From UMGS1279 sp045536815 (GTDB lineage: Bacteria > Bacillota > Clostridia > Oscillospirales > Acutalibacteraceae), in the NCBI GenBank assembly GCA_045536815.1, contig JAZSOH010000021.1, positions 84,547 through 148,546 of the forward strand: a stretch of 64,000 bases of DNA, in the 5' to 3' direction. Under the pieces are notes generated by a model that was not told the origin of the DNA, did no database searches, and saw nothing but the letters and a program-made list of their open reading frames with translations. Position 1 is the first letter of the stretch. Each line of letters begins with the position of its first letter. Both the position numbers and the translations under genes were made by a program. Positions 1 to 6,986 of this stretch are shown here, in pieces.

Positions 1-908
1 CCATTTGTTACATAAAAGCCTTCGCCACCCTCAAGGTGAGTTTTAACTACGCCCTTTGAATCGTTAGCAAAGGGTGTAACAGTGGTTTTTAAGATTAAAA
101 CGTTTTTAAAGGTAACATCTTCACCTGTATTATAATCTTTTTGAACATTTTGACCGTTATAGCGTGTATATCTTTTTGTTTCAGCATTATATTTGAAGTT
201 GGAAATATAGCTACCCGACATTTTAACGCTCGCAGAAATACATGCACCGCCTGCGGGGGTAACTTCTTTGTCACCGCTTACAAAGTTTTGCCAAGCGGCT
301 TCCTCGCCTTTAAGGGTTGTTCTATAGCCGAGTTTTTCATAACCTGTTGAAAGCTTTTCACCGTCGGTATAAAGGGTATGCTCAGAAGCCTTGCCGTTTT
401 TGTGGCGGAAGCCATAGCTTGATTCCCCGCCAGAAAGCAAGTTAAAGTTGTCCATTCCAAGCTCTTTCATATGAGGAACGGCCTGAGACTTATTAGCGCC
501 TGCATGGGTATAAATTGCATCGTGCCCCATAGCAAGTTCTGCATGCGAATAACGTGCAGAGCGAATGCTGCCTACCCTTGGCATATTTTTAACGTCCTTA
601 AACACGGCAACAAACCTTGTGATACCGCCTTCAGCGTATGCTTCATAAATTATATCAGCCTTTGAAAGACCGCCTTGAACACTTTGCGCAACCGAAACGT
701 TGTTAACCATTATCGCTGCAGGGCGTTTGCCCCAAGCCGACGAGTCCATTTCAAGACCGGTTAAAGGGTTTAATGTTTTAGTAACTGCCTCACCCTCGCT
801 GGTGGTTGGAGGTGTAATATCAGAATTTTCTTCCCCTTCTTTTTTACAAGCGGAAAGAGAAAAAACCATTGTGAAAGCAAGAAGTAAAGATAAAGCCTTA
901 ATTTTCAT
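1..908 (-). CDS. DUF3048 (YerB-like) lipoprotein, C-terminus outside window
   Basis: About 302 residues are visible; the gene runs off the left edge, so its C-terminus is missing. The N-terminus is a lipoprotein signal peptide (MKIKA, hydrophobic core, lipobox LSAC with Cys21), so the protein should be anchored outside the membrane. The body has features I associate with the DUF3048/YerB family: NPLTGLEMD, a KRPAAIMVNN stretch and RVGSIRSARYSH. The molecular function of the family is not established. The ATG at 908 is preceded by GGAGGA. A good sigma-A promoter lies just upstream, and the divergent neighbour is a HAD phosphatase. Family assignment is from recognised motifs, not a search. Confidence 0.85.
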   Translation of the reverse strand, partial: MKIKALSLLLAFTMVFSLSACKKEGEENSDITPPTTSEGEAVTKTLNPLTGLEMDSSAWGKRPAAIMVNNVSVAQSVQGGLSKADIIYEAYAEGGITRFVAVFKDVKNMPRVGSIRSARYSHAELAMGHDAIYTHAGANKSQAVPHMKELGMDNFNLLSGGESSYGFRHKNGKASEHTLYTDGEKLSTGYEKLGYRTTLKGEEAAWQNFVSGDKEVTPAGGACISASVKMSGSYISNFKYNAETKRYTRYNGQNVQKDYNTGEDVTFKNVLILKTTVTPFANDSKGVVKTHLEGGEGFYVTN

Positions 909-939
909 AAAAATCCTCCAAAGAATTTAATATATACTT

Positions 940-968
940 ATTATATATCCTCAACTTCTCTTTTGCAA
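940..968 (-). promoter_or_regulatory. sigma-A promoter of the DUF3048 gene
   Basis: On the minus strand, TTGCAA (968-963), a 17-base spacer and TATAAT (945-940) lie 31 bases upstream of the start codon. This is a near-consensus housekeeping promoter. Confidence 0.7.
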
Positions 969-1069
969 TATTATTTGCAGATTTTTTTATCTTTTCCAAA
1001 TTTTTAAAGGGTAGATATCTTTTGAATTTTATGTTAAAATAAACTTGTGATTTTAAATGGAGGAAACGT

Positions 1070-1723
1070 ATGAATAACTTAAATCTTGTTCTTTTTGACC
1101 TTGACGGCACCCTAACCGACCCTTGCCTTGGAATCACAAATTCGGTTATGTACGCCCTTAAAAAATTTGGCTACCCTGTGCCCGAAAGGGAAAAGCTTCA
1201 CTTTTTTATTGGTCCACCGCTTGTAGATTCTTTCATAAAGCTTTTGGGGGTTGACCAAAAAAGAGCAGAAGAGCTGGTTTCGGCCTATCGCGAACATTTT
1301 TCAAAGGTAGGGCTTTTTGAAAACGAAGTTATTTCGGGCGCTAAGGAGCTTTTATCCTCCTTAAAAGCAAAGGGCATAACCATTGTTTTAGCTACCTCGA
1401 AGCCTAAAATTTTTGCCGACAAAATTTTAGAGCATTTTTCTCTTTCAAAGTATTTTGATGAAACCGTTGGCAGCTTTCTAGACGGAAGGCTTACCAATAA
1501 AGGCGAGGTTATTGCCGAAGTTTTAAAGCTTTATCCCAACACCCCAAAAACCAATACAGTAATGGTTGGTGACAGGTGCTATGACATTTTAGGCGCCCTT
1601 GAAAACGGCATCACCCCTATAGGCGTTCTTTGTGGCTACGGTGACAAGGCCGAGCTTCAAAACGCCGGTGCCGCCCTTATTTTTAACGACCTTTTCGCTC
1701 TTAGAGATTATCTTTTAAAATAA
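1070..1723 (+). CDS. HAD-superfamily hydrolase, phosphoglycolate-phosphatase-like
   Basis: A 217-residue cytosolic phosphatase of the HAD superfamily. Motif I is FDLDGTLTD (residues 9-17), with the nucleophile and acid/base aspartates. A Thr/Ser and Lys are in place for motifs II and III (ATSKP near 107), and motif IV is MVGDRCYDILGA (about 165-176). The helical cap inserted after motif I puts it in the Gph/PpaX-like subfamily. The substrate cannot be told from sequence; these enzymes act on small phosphate esters such as phosphoglycolate, nucleotides or sugar phosphates. The start is well set by GGAGG nine bases upstream. It is monocistronic, with its own terminator. Confidence 0.88.
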   Translation: MNNLNLVLFDLDGTLTDPCLGITNSVMYALKKFGYPVPEREKLHFFIGPPLVDSFIKLLGVDQKRAEELVSAYREHFSKVGLFENEVISGAKELLSSLKAKGITIVLATSKPKIFADKILEHFSLSKYFDETVGSFLDGRLTNKGEVIAEVLKLYPNTPKTNTVMVGDRCYDILGALENGITPIGVLCGYGDKAELQNAGAALIFNDLFALRDYLLK

Positions 1724-1740
1724 CTTAACATTAAAATTTT

Positions 1741-1774
1741 TGCCCACCTTTCTCAGCAAAGGTGGGCATTTTTG
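1741..1774 (+). terminator. intrinsic terminator after the HAD gene
   Basis: TGCCCACCTTT and AAAGGTGGGCA form an 11-bp stem with loop CTCAGC, followed by TTTTTGT. It lies 17 bases after the stop codon. Confidence 0.85.
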
Positions 1775-1810
1775 TAATATTTTGCGCCGCCGGAAATAAA
1801 ATATTTATAT

Positions 1811-2086
1811 AGGGTGGCAAGACTTGAACGTGTTACGGTTTCCTTTGCTGCCTTTTCTCGCCTTGCTTGCGCTTATTTTTGTAAGGCGACAGCCTTACTG
1901 CAAATTTCACGCTTCCCCTTTCGAAAAAAGTCAGCTAAGAGAAACTCTTCGACCTGACAAATTAAGAATTTTTTGGAGAGGCGAAGCCAAAGAGTGCAGT
2001 AATACTGCCGTATTGCAAACGATTTGGCAAGCAAAAACGAAAAATTATTATTTGTAAGGCGTGACAAGTTTAAGTCTTGTCACCCT
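1811..2086. mobile_element. MITE-like fold-back element with about 27-bp terminal inverted repeats
   Basis: The stretch opens with AGGGTGGCAAGACTTGAAC (1811) and closes with the inverse of AGGGTGACAAGACTTAAAC (ending 2086). The ends match at 23 of 28 positions. The interior is also an imperfect inverted repeat: TTGCTTGC and TTACTGCA words recur on the opposite strand in the other half. No transposase reading frame is credible and no clear target duplication is seen. The right end has a perfect 8-bp hairpin (GTGACAAG/CTTGTCAC, 2061-2083). It fills the gap upstream of tspO and adds misleading upstream codons to the tspO reading frame. A long structured RNA leader is an alternative. Confidence 0.5.
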
Positions 2087-2119
2087 AGGGCAACAATAAC
2101 ACTGAAAAGAGGTATTTTT

Positions 2120-2590
2120 ATGAATATAAAACCTATACGACTTAAACCGCTTATTTTTTGGGTTGGCTCTGCTCTTTTGGCAGGCGGCATAGGTGCGCTT
2201 TTGGGCGGAAGCACCGACACCTACAAAGAAATTGTTAAGCCGCCCTTATCTCCGCCTTCTATTGTTTTTCCTATAGTTTGGTCGATTTTGTATGTTTTAA
2301 TAGGCCTTGGCGCATACGTTTTAAGCGGAGAAAGAACAAAGCTTTCTTCCGCCGCTCTTAAGGTTTACCTTATAAACCTTGTTTTTAACTCTCTTTGGCA
2401 GCTTATTTTCTTTAGGCTTGAAGCCTATAATTTGGCAGCTATTTGGCTTGGAATAATTGTTTTACTCACCTTTATCTTAGTCTTTTTAGCTTATAAGATA
2501 AACAAAAAAGCTTTTTTACTTTTTCTTCCCTATCTAATATGGGTTTGCTTCGCCCTTTATCTTAGCATAGGCGTTGCCGTTTTAAACTGA
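2120..2590 (+). CDS. tspO: TspO/MBR family tryptophan-rich sensory protein
   Basis: A 156-residue integral membrane protein with five predicted transmembrane helices. It carries the family signature KPPLSPPSIVFPIVW (about residues 40-54) and the conserved NLVFNSLWQLIFF region. TspO proteins bind porphyrins and related ligands; the physiological role in Clostridia is uncertain. The reading frame is open further upstream, but that part lies in the fold-back repeat; the ATG at 2120 has GAAAAGAGG ahead of it and gives the normal family length. It appears monocistronic, with a hairpin terminator just downstream. Confidence 0.9.
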   Translation: MNIKPIRLKPLIFWVGSALLAGGIGALLGGSTDTYKEIVKPPLSPPSIVFPIVWSILYVLIGLGAYVLSGERTKLSSAALKVYLINLVFNSLWQLIFFRLEAYNLAAIWLGIIVLLTFILVFLAYKINKKAFLLFLPYLIWVCFALYLSIGVAVLN

Positions 2591-2605
2591 ATTTAATAAA
2601 AAGTA

Positions 2606-2640
2606 ACCCCCTCGACAAATCGTCGAGGGGTAATTTATAT
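2606..2640 (+). terminator. hairpin terminator after tspO
   Basis: CCCCCTCGAC pairs with GTCGAGGGG around loop AAATC, followed by a weak T-rich tail (TAATTTATATTT). It lies 16 bases after the tspO stop. Confidence 0.65.
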
Positions 2641-2720
2641 TTGATTGCTTAAGAATTCCCTTATTCGTGTTTGTTTAACCGAATGTGGCTGACCTAAATC
2701 GTTATGGGAAAATTCTATTT

Positions 2721-3695
2721 TTATTTTGGCATATACTGATTAAAAGGTTTTTCGAACGTCCTTATCTCTTTTTTGAAATTAGAAAGAATTATGCCGAACA
2801 GGATATATGCCACGCTTCTCGATACCTCGCTAACAAGGGTGAGTGGGAATAAAACAAACACGGTTGCGCCGCTTATTCCAAAAATGCCGAAGATAAAGCA
2901 GCATACCATAACAAAGCCTAGACCTTTTGTTGCCACCTCGCCCTTTAAAAGCTTTTGGCAAGATTTTAGCGCCTTTAATACAAAAATGTAATAAACCGTT
3001 ACGACGGCAAACGCTATAAATAATATAGAGCATAAAATTATAGCCGCTATGTAAAGTGCCGCGTCAGTCGTAGGGTCACCGGTTGAAAAAGAAGGAATCA
3101 AAAAACACGCTACAATAAGTGCGACCGCCGCAATTTCTGCCATTACAAGACTTATGGTTTCTATAACCTTTATCATAGTAACTCCGCCGCTACTTATACC
3201 TTGTCCGCCTTTTTTAGCCGAGCTGTAAAGCATCCAAAATCCAACCGCCGTTAAAATTGGAGCCGCAAGGGACATTAGCCCGCCGGAAGCGGCTGCTTCG
3301 AATCCTCCAAAACCATCTTCGCTTTCTAAAAAGCTTCTAATTTCTTCTGATGAGAAAAAACCGCCAAGCTCGTCTATGCCTTCAAAAAAGCCCGAGCTTT
3401 CTAAAACGCTAATCATTGCATCTGCCTTTAGGGGTGCCATTAAATTAGAAAGGCAGGTTGCGGCTATACTAACCGAAAGTAAAATTATTGCCACCAAAAA
3501 TAGTTTTGAGGTGATTGTTTTTCTTACAAGCGAAAGAAGAGGTGTTTCGGTTTGGGTAAAGGTTTCTTCATTTAAATTTGCATCACTGTTTTGCGAGGGC
3601 TCGGTTTCTGTTTTTAAAGAGCCAAGCTCGGCACCGCAGTTTTGACATATTTTATTGTCGTTGGGATTTTCAATACCACAGTTGCTACAATACAT
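2721..3695 (-). CDS. zinc-ribbon multi-pass membrane protein
   Basis: About 324 residues. The N-terminus is a double-Cys zinc ribbon (CSNCG and CQNCG, within the first 25 residues), followed by a polar linker and about six hydrophobic segments (roughly residues 68-88, 148-165, 185-212, 220-250, 265-290, 295-315). A 40-residue acidic/Gly-rich stretch between the first two segments is probably extracytoplasmic. The architecture is common in Clostridia but has no assigned function. Two ATG codons are present; the second (3695) sits seven bases after AGGAG and is preferred over the one at 3701. The gene follows ung in the same direction with a 16-base gap, so the two may be co-transcribed. Confidence 0.7.
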   Translation of the reverse strand: MYCSNCGIENPNDNKICQNCGAELGSLKTETEPSQNSDANLNEETFTQTETPLLSLVRKTITSKLFLVAIILLSVSIAATCLSNLMAPLKADAMISVLESSGFFEGIDELGGFFSSEEIRSFLESEDGFGGFEAAASGGLMSLAAPILTAVGFWMLYSSAKKGGQGISSGGVTMIKVIETISLVMAEIAAVALIVACFLIPSFSTGDPTTDAALYIAAIILCSILFIAFAVVTVYYIFVLKALKSCQKLLKGEVATKGLGFVMVCCFIFGIFGISGATVFVLFPLTLVSEVSRSVAYILFGIILSNFKKEIRTFEKPFNQYMPK

Positions 3696-3711
3696 TTTCA
3701 TTCTCCTTTTA

Positions 3712-4392
3712 TCAAAAATCTATTTGCCAATTTATTGGGGTTTGTCCGTTTTTTATTAAAAAATCATTAGTTTTTGAGAAGGGCTTTGAGCCAAAGAAAC
3801 CTCTATAAGCCGAAAGCGGACTTGGGTGGGGTGCATATAGCTTAAGGTGAACGGGGTTATCTATAACCTTTGCCTTTTCGGCGGCAGGTCGGCCCCATAG
3901 TATAAAAACAACGGGAGTTTCTTTTCGATTAAGCTCACTTATAATTCGGTCGGTTAAATTTTCCCAACCCTTGCCTCTATGGCTTGCGGCGGCACCGCCC
4001 CTTACCGTAAGCACTGTGTTGAGCATTAAAACCCCCTGTTTTGCAAGGCTTGTAAGCTCGCCGTGGTTTGGTGGCGAAATTCCAAGGTCGTCCTTCATTT
4101 CTTTATAAATATTTAAAAGTGAGGGCGGAGGCTCAACACCCTTTTTTACCGAGAAGCAAAGCCCATGCGCCTGATTTGGCCCATGATACGGGTCTTGCCC
4201 TATTATTACCGCCTTTACCTTTTCAAACGGAGTGAATTTTAAAGCGTTAAATATATCTTCCATTTTAGGATAAACTGTACGGGTTTTATATTCTTCCTTT
4301 AAAAACTGTCTTAAAAGCTTATAATAAGGTTTTTGCCATTCGTCTTTTAAGATTTCGTCCCAATCGTTACCGATATTAACCACCTTACTCAC
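3712..4392 (-). CDS. ung: uracil-DNA glycosylase, family 1
   Basis: A 226-residue base-excision repair enzyme that removes uracil from DNA. Hallmarks are present: the water-activating loop GQDPYHGPNQAHGLCFSV (Asp near residue 65), the uracil-recognition segment ending in LMLNTVLTVR, and the minor-groove loop HPSPLSAYRGFFG near the C-terminus. Length is normal for the family. The start is a GTG; either 4392 or a second GTG at 4383, better placed behind GGGGTGA, could be used. A hairpin separates it from spoVB upstream. Confidence 0.96.
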   Translation of the reverse strand: MSKVVNIGNDWDEILKDEWQKPYYKLLRQFLKEEYKTRTVYPKMEDIFNALKFTPFEKVKAVIIGQDPYHGPNQAHGLCFSVKKGVEPPPSLLNIYKEMKDDLGISPPNHGELTSLAKQGVLMLNTVLTVRGGAAASHRGKGWENLTDRIISELNRKETPVVFILWGRPAAEKAKVIDNPVHLKLYAPHPSPLSAYRGFFGSKPFSKTNDFLIKNGQTPINWQIDF

Positions 4393-4446
4393 CCCTTTTC
4401 TTTATTATATAACATTTGAAAGCAAAAGAAAAGGGGTTATTTCGCT

Positions 4447-4482
4447 CACACCCCATAAGGAAATACTTGCTTATGGGGTGTG
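4447..4482. terminator. 13-bp hairpin between spoVB and ung
   Basis: CACACCCCATAAG and CTTATGGGGTGTG form a perfect 13-bp stem with a 10-base loop, five bases downstream of the spoVB stop on the minus strand. The U-tract is poor, so it may be a weak terminator or an mRNA-protecting stem. Confidence 0.6.
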
Positions 4483-4487
4483 GGCGT

Positions 4488-6002
4488 TTACTGTCTTATT
4501 TTTCTTAAAGCTTTTACATTTACTTTTAGTCCCCCAAGAAGTATTAAAAAGAGAAAATAAAGGGTTGCGACAGATATTGCGGAGGTTAAAATATAAACCA
4601 TATTAGAGGATATAGGGGGTATAAGCTTACCGACCAAAACAACCGAAGCAAAAACCGAAAAAAGCGGCTTCAAAAAAAGATTTATAACCGATATTTTTAA
4701 ATTCGTTACCCTTACGATTTTAACTACCGCCGCAACGGCTGTATACACATTACTAAAAAGCATCACTCCCAAAAAACCGCTCATTCCGAAATTTGGAACC
4801 AAAACGAGCACCAGAATAACCCTTACGGCAGAATCGGTAACGCTTGTTTTAAAAAGCATTTTTTGTCCGTCGAGGCCTTTTAAAATTCCGTCACATATAA
4901 GGTCTAAATACATAAAAGGGACAAGTGGGGAAAGCGCCCTTATTAAATATCCGACCTCTTTGCTGGAATAAACAAGGCTACCTATTTGATTTGCTCCACA
5001 AAAAAACACTCCCGAAATTAAAAAAGAAAATATACTTGTTACATAAATAACCTTTTCTGCGCCAAAAGCCACTCCCTTTTTGTTGCCCTTTTGCAAGCTT
5101 TCGGTTATTTCGGTAACCAAAAGGGTAGAAATAGAAGAAAGTATCGAAGCGGGAAATAGCAAAAGAGGAAGCGCCATTCCCTTTACCATACCAAACTGTT
5201 CAAGACCTCCCATAGATGTTTTTTTGTACTTCGAAAAACAAATAGGAGTTAACAGATTTTCTGCCGTTCTAAGTGCCGTATGCAGATATCTTCCCGAAGA
5301 AATAGGTGTGGCTATTCGAAGAATTTCTTTCAATATTCCGCCGCCTGAATCTTTCTCGTGTTTAATATGCTTTTTATCGGCAATATAGCTTAAATAGAGA
5401 AATCCGGCGCCAACCATTTCTGAAATACTGTCTCCCGCCATCACCGCCGCAGAGGTCCACGCTATTCCGTAAGGAGCAACCTTGCCTATTAAAACAACTA
5501 TCACTAAAATTCTAACAAGCTGCTCGAAAATTTGTGCAAAAGAGGGTTGAAGAGATTTTCTTCGTGCCAAAAAATATCCGCGTATTACCGAGCAAACCCC
5601 TATAAAAGGAAGGCTGAGGCACAAAATTTTAAGGCTTATTTCGGCCCTTTCGTCCTTTATTAAATACCTTGAAATTGGCCCCGAAAATGAAAAAATCACC
5701 AAAATTGTGACAAAGGCTATCAAAAGGCACAACAAAACCGAAGTTTTAAGAGTTTTTTCTACACCTTTTTTATCGCCCTCGGCAAGACGCTCGGTTATAA
5801 TTCTTGTAACGGCGGTACATATTCCCGAAGTGGCAAAGGTCGAAGCCAAAACATAAACCGAGAAAACTACCTGATAAAGTCCTATTCCCTCGGCGCCGAT
5901 TTTCCCCGTAATCCATACTCTGAAGAAAATTCCTATTGTACGCAAAAGAAGTGAGGTTACGGTGAGCACCGCCGCATTTTTCAAAAAAAGAACCTTCTTC
6001 AT
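4488..6002 (-). CDS. spoVB: SpoVB-type polysaccharide/lipid flippase (MOP superfamily)
   Basis: A 504-residue membrane protein with about 14 hydrophobic helices. The N-terminus (LKNAAVLTVTSLLLRTIGIF, then VWITGKIGAEGIGLYQVVFS) is characteristic of the SpoVB branch of the MOP exporters. In Bacillus, SpoVB is needed for spore cortex formation and is thought to flip lipid-linked precursors. Clostridia often carry several paralogues, so this copy could serve another polymer. The start ATG follows GGGGGCGG. The gene lies downstream of rsmA with a terminator between, so it probably has its own promoter. Fits a sporulating organism together with spoVT and spoVAE. Confidence 0.88.
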   Translation of the reverse strand: MKKVLFLKNAAVLTVTSLLLRTIGIFFRVWITGKIGAEGIGLYQVVFSVYVLASTFATSGICTAVTRIITERLAEGDKKGVEKTLKTSVLLCLLIAFVTILVIFSFSGPISRYLIKDERAEISLKILCLSLPFIGVCSVIRGYFLARRKSLQPSFAQIFEQLVRILVIVVLIGKVAPYGIAWTSAAVMAGDSISEMVGAGFLYLSYIADKKHIKHEKDSGGGILKEILRIATPISSGRYLHTALRTAENLLTPICFSKYKKTSMGGLEQFGMVKGMALPLLLFPASILSSISTLLVTEITESLQKGNKKGVAFGAEKVIYVTSIFSFLISGVFFCGANQIGSLVYSSKEVGYLIRALSPLVPFMYLDLICDGILKGLDGQKMLFKTSVTDSAVRVILVLVLVPNFGMSGFLGVMLFSNVYTAVAAVVKIVRVTNLKISVINLFLKPLFSVFASVVLVGKLIPPISSNMVYILTSAISVATLYFLFLILLGGLKVNVKALRKIRQ

Positions 6003-6060
6003 AATAAAACCGCCCCCAGCAATTCTCCTTTTTTTATTTTAAAAAATATGCTATAGGCAT

Positions 6061-6101
6061 AAAAAATATGCGCTCTTACAGGTTTTGTAAGGGCGCATAT
6101 G
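6061..6101 (-). terminator. intrinsic terminator of the ATPase-rsmA unit
   Basis: Read on the minus strand, ATATGCGCCC TTACA / TGTAAG AGCGCATAT forms a long stem followed by TTTTTTAT. It lies 16 bases beyond the rsmA stop codon. Confidence 0.8.
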
Positions 6102-6116
6102 CTTTATAAAATAGTA

Positions 6117-6974
6117 TTAGCCTTTTAACAAATCAGATATCCTTGCAAACTGAGAAAGAGAAAGCTCTTCGGCTCGTACCTCCGGCTTAATATCAAGCTC
6201 GTTTAAGGCATTTAAAACCTTCTCTTTGCCGCAAATTCCAAATGCCGAAACCGAGTTTACAAAGGTTTTTCTTCTATGGGTGAATGCCGCACGAATAAGG
6301 GTAAAAAATGCCTTTTCATTTTTAACGCTTACGGGCGGTTTTTCGGTTATGGTGAGCCTTATAACCGCGCTATCTACATTGGGCGCAGGGGTGAAGGACT
6401 CTCTTCCCACCTCAAAAAGTATCTCTGCCTTTGCAAAATATGAAACAGAAAGAGTAACGGCGCCAACATCTCTGCTTGGTATTTCGGCGCAAAGCCTCTC
6501 GGCCGCCTCTTTTTGTACCATAACAGTAATACTTTTTATTGGAAGCTTGCTTTCCAAAAGCATCATAATAATAGGCGATGTTATATAGTAGGGTAGATTT
6601 GCGCAAACCACAACCTCGCTGCAATCGGCAAAGTTTTCTAAAATTATTTCATTAAGGTTTAGCTTCATAGCGTCGCCGAAGATTACCTTAACGTTATCGA
6701 AATCTTCAAGAGTTTTTTTAAGAATGGGCTTTAGTCTTTCATCCAGCTCAACGGCTACAACCTTTTTTGCCGTCTCGCAAAGTTCGGCCGTTAAAACGCC
6801 TATTCCGGGGCCAATTTCGAGGACGCCCGTTTCTTTATCTGCGGCGGCCGCCGCCATTTCAGGACAAACCGATGGGTCGGTTAAAAAGTTTTGGCCAAGC
6901 GATTTTTTAAAGGTAAACCCTGCAGAGCCTAAAAGCTTTTCTATTGTTTTTTTATCAGAAAGATTATATTTCAT
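6117..6974 (-). CDS. rsmA: 16S rRNA dimethyladenosine transferase RsmA/KsgA
   Basis: A 285-residue SAM-dependent enzyme that dimethylates two adjacent adenosines near the 3' end of 16S rRNA during 30S assembly. Visible motifs: QNFLTD (about 28-33), SAM motif I LEIGPGIGVLT (about 52-62), motif II VAVELDE, and the catalytic motif IV NLPYYITSP (about 128-136). Length is normal. It starts 12 bases after the stop of the P-type ATPase gene, with only a weak ribosome binding site (AAGCGG), suggesting co-transcription. A terminator follows. Confidence 0.96.
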   Translation of the reverse strand: MKYNLSDKKTIEKLLGSAGFTFKKSLGQNFLTDPSVCPEMAAAAADKETGVLEIGPGIGVLTAELCETAKKVVAVELDERLKPILKKTLEDFDNVKVIFGDAMKLNLNEIILENFADCSEVVVCANLPYYITSPIIMMLLESKLPIKSITVMVQKEAAERLCAEIPSRDVGAVTLSVSYFAKAEILFEVGRESFTPAPNVDSAVIRLTITEKPPVSVKNEKAFFTLIRAAFTHRRKTFVNSVSAFGICGKEKVLNALNELDIKPEVRAEELSLSQFARISDLLKG

Positions 6975-6986
6975 AAGTTTTACCGC

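Noticed and set aside
1811..1830. GGTGGCAAGACTTGAAC resembling the 3' part of an antisense tRNA
   Set aside because: No cloverleaf can be completed; it is better explained as the terminal repeat of the fold-back element.
1824..2057. 77-residue open frame upstream of tspO
   Set aside because: It has no RBS and lies entirely in the inverted-repeat element.
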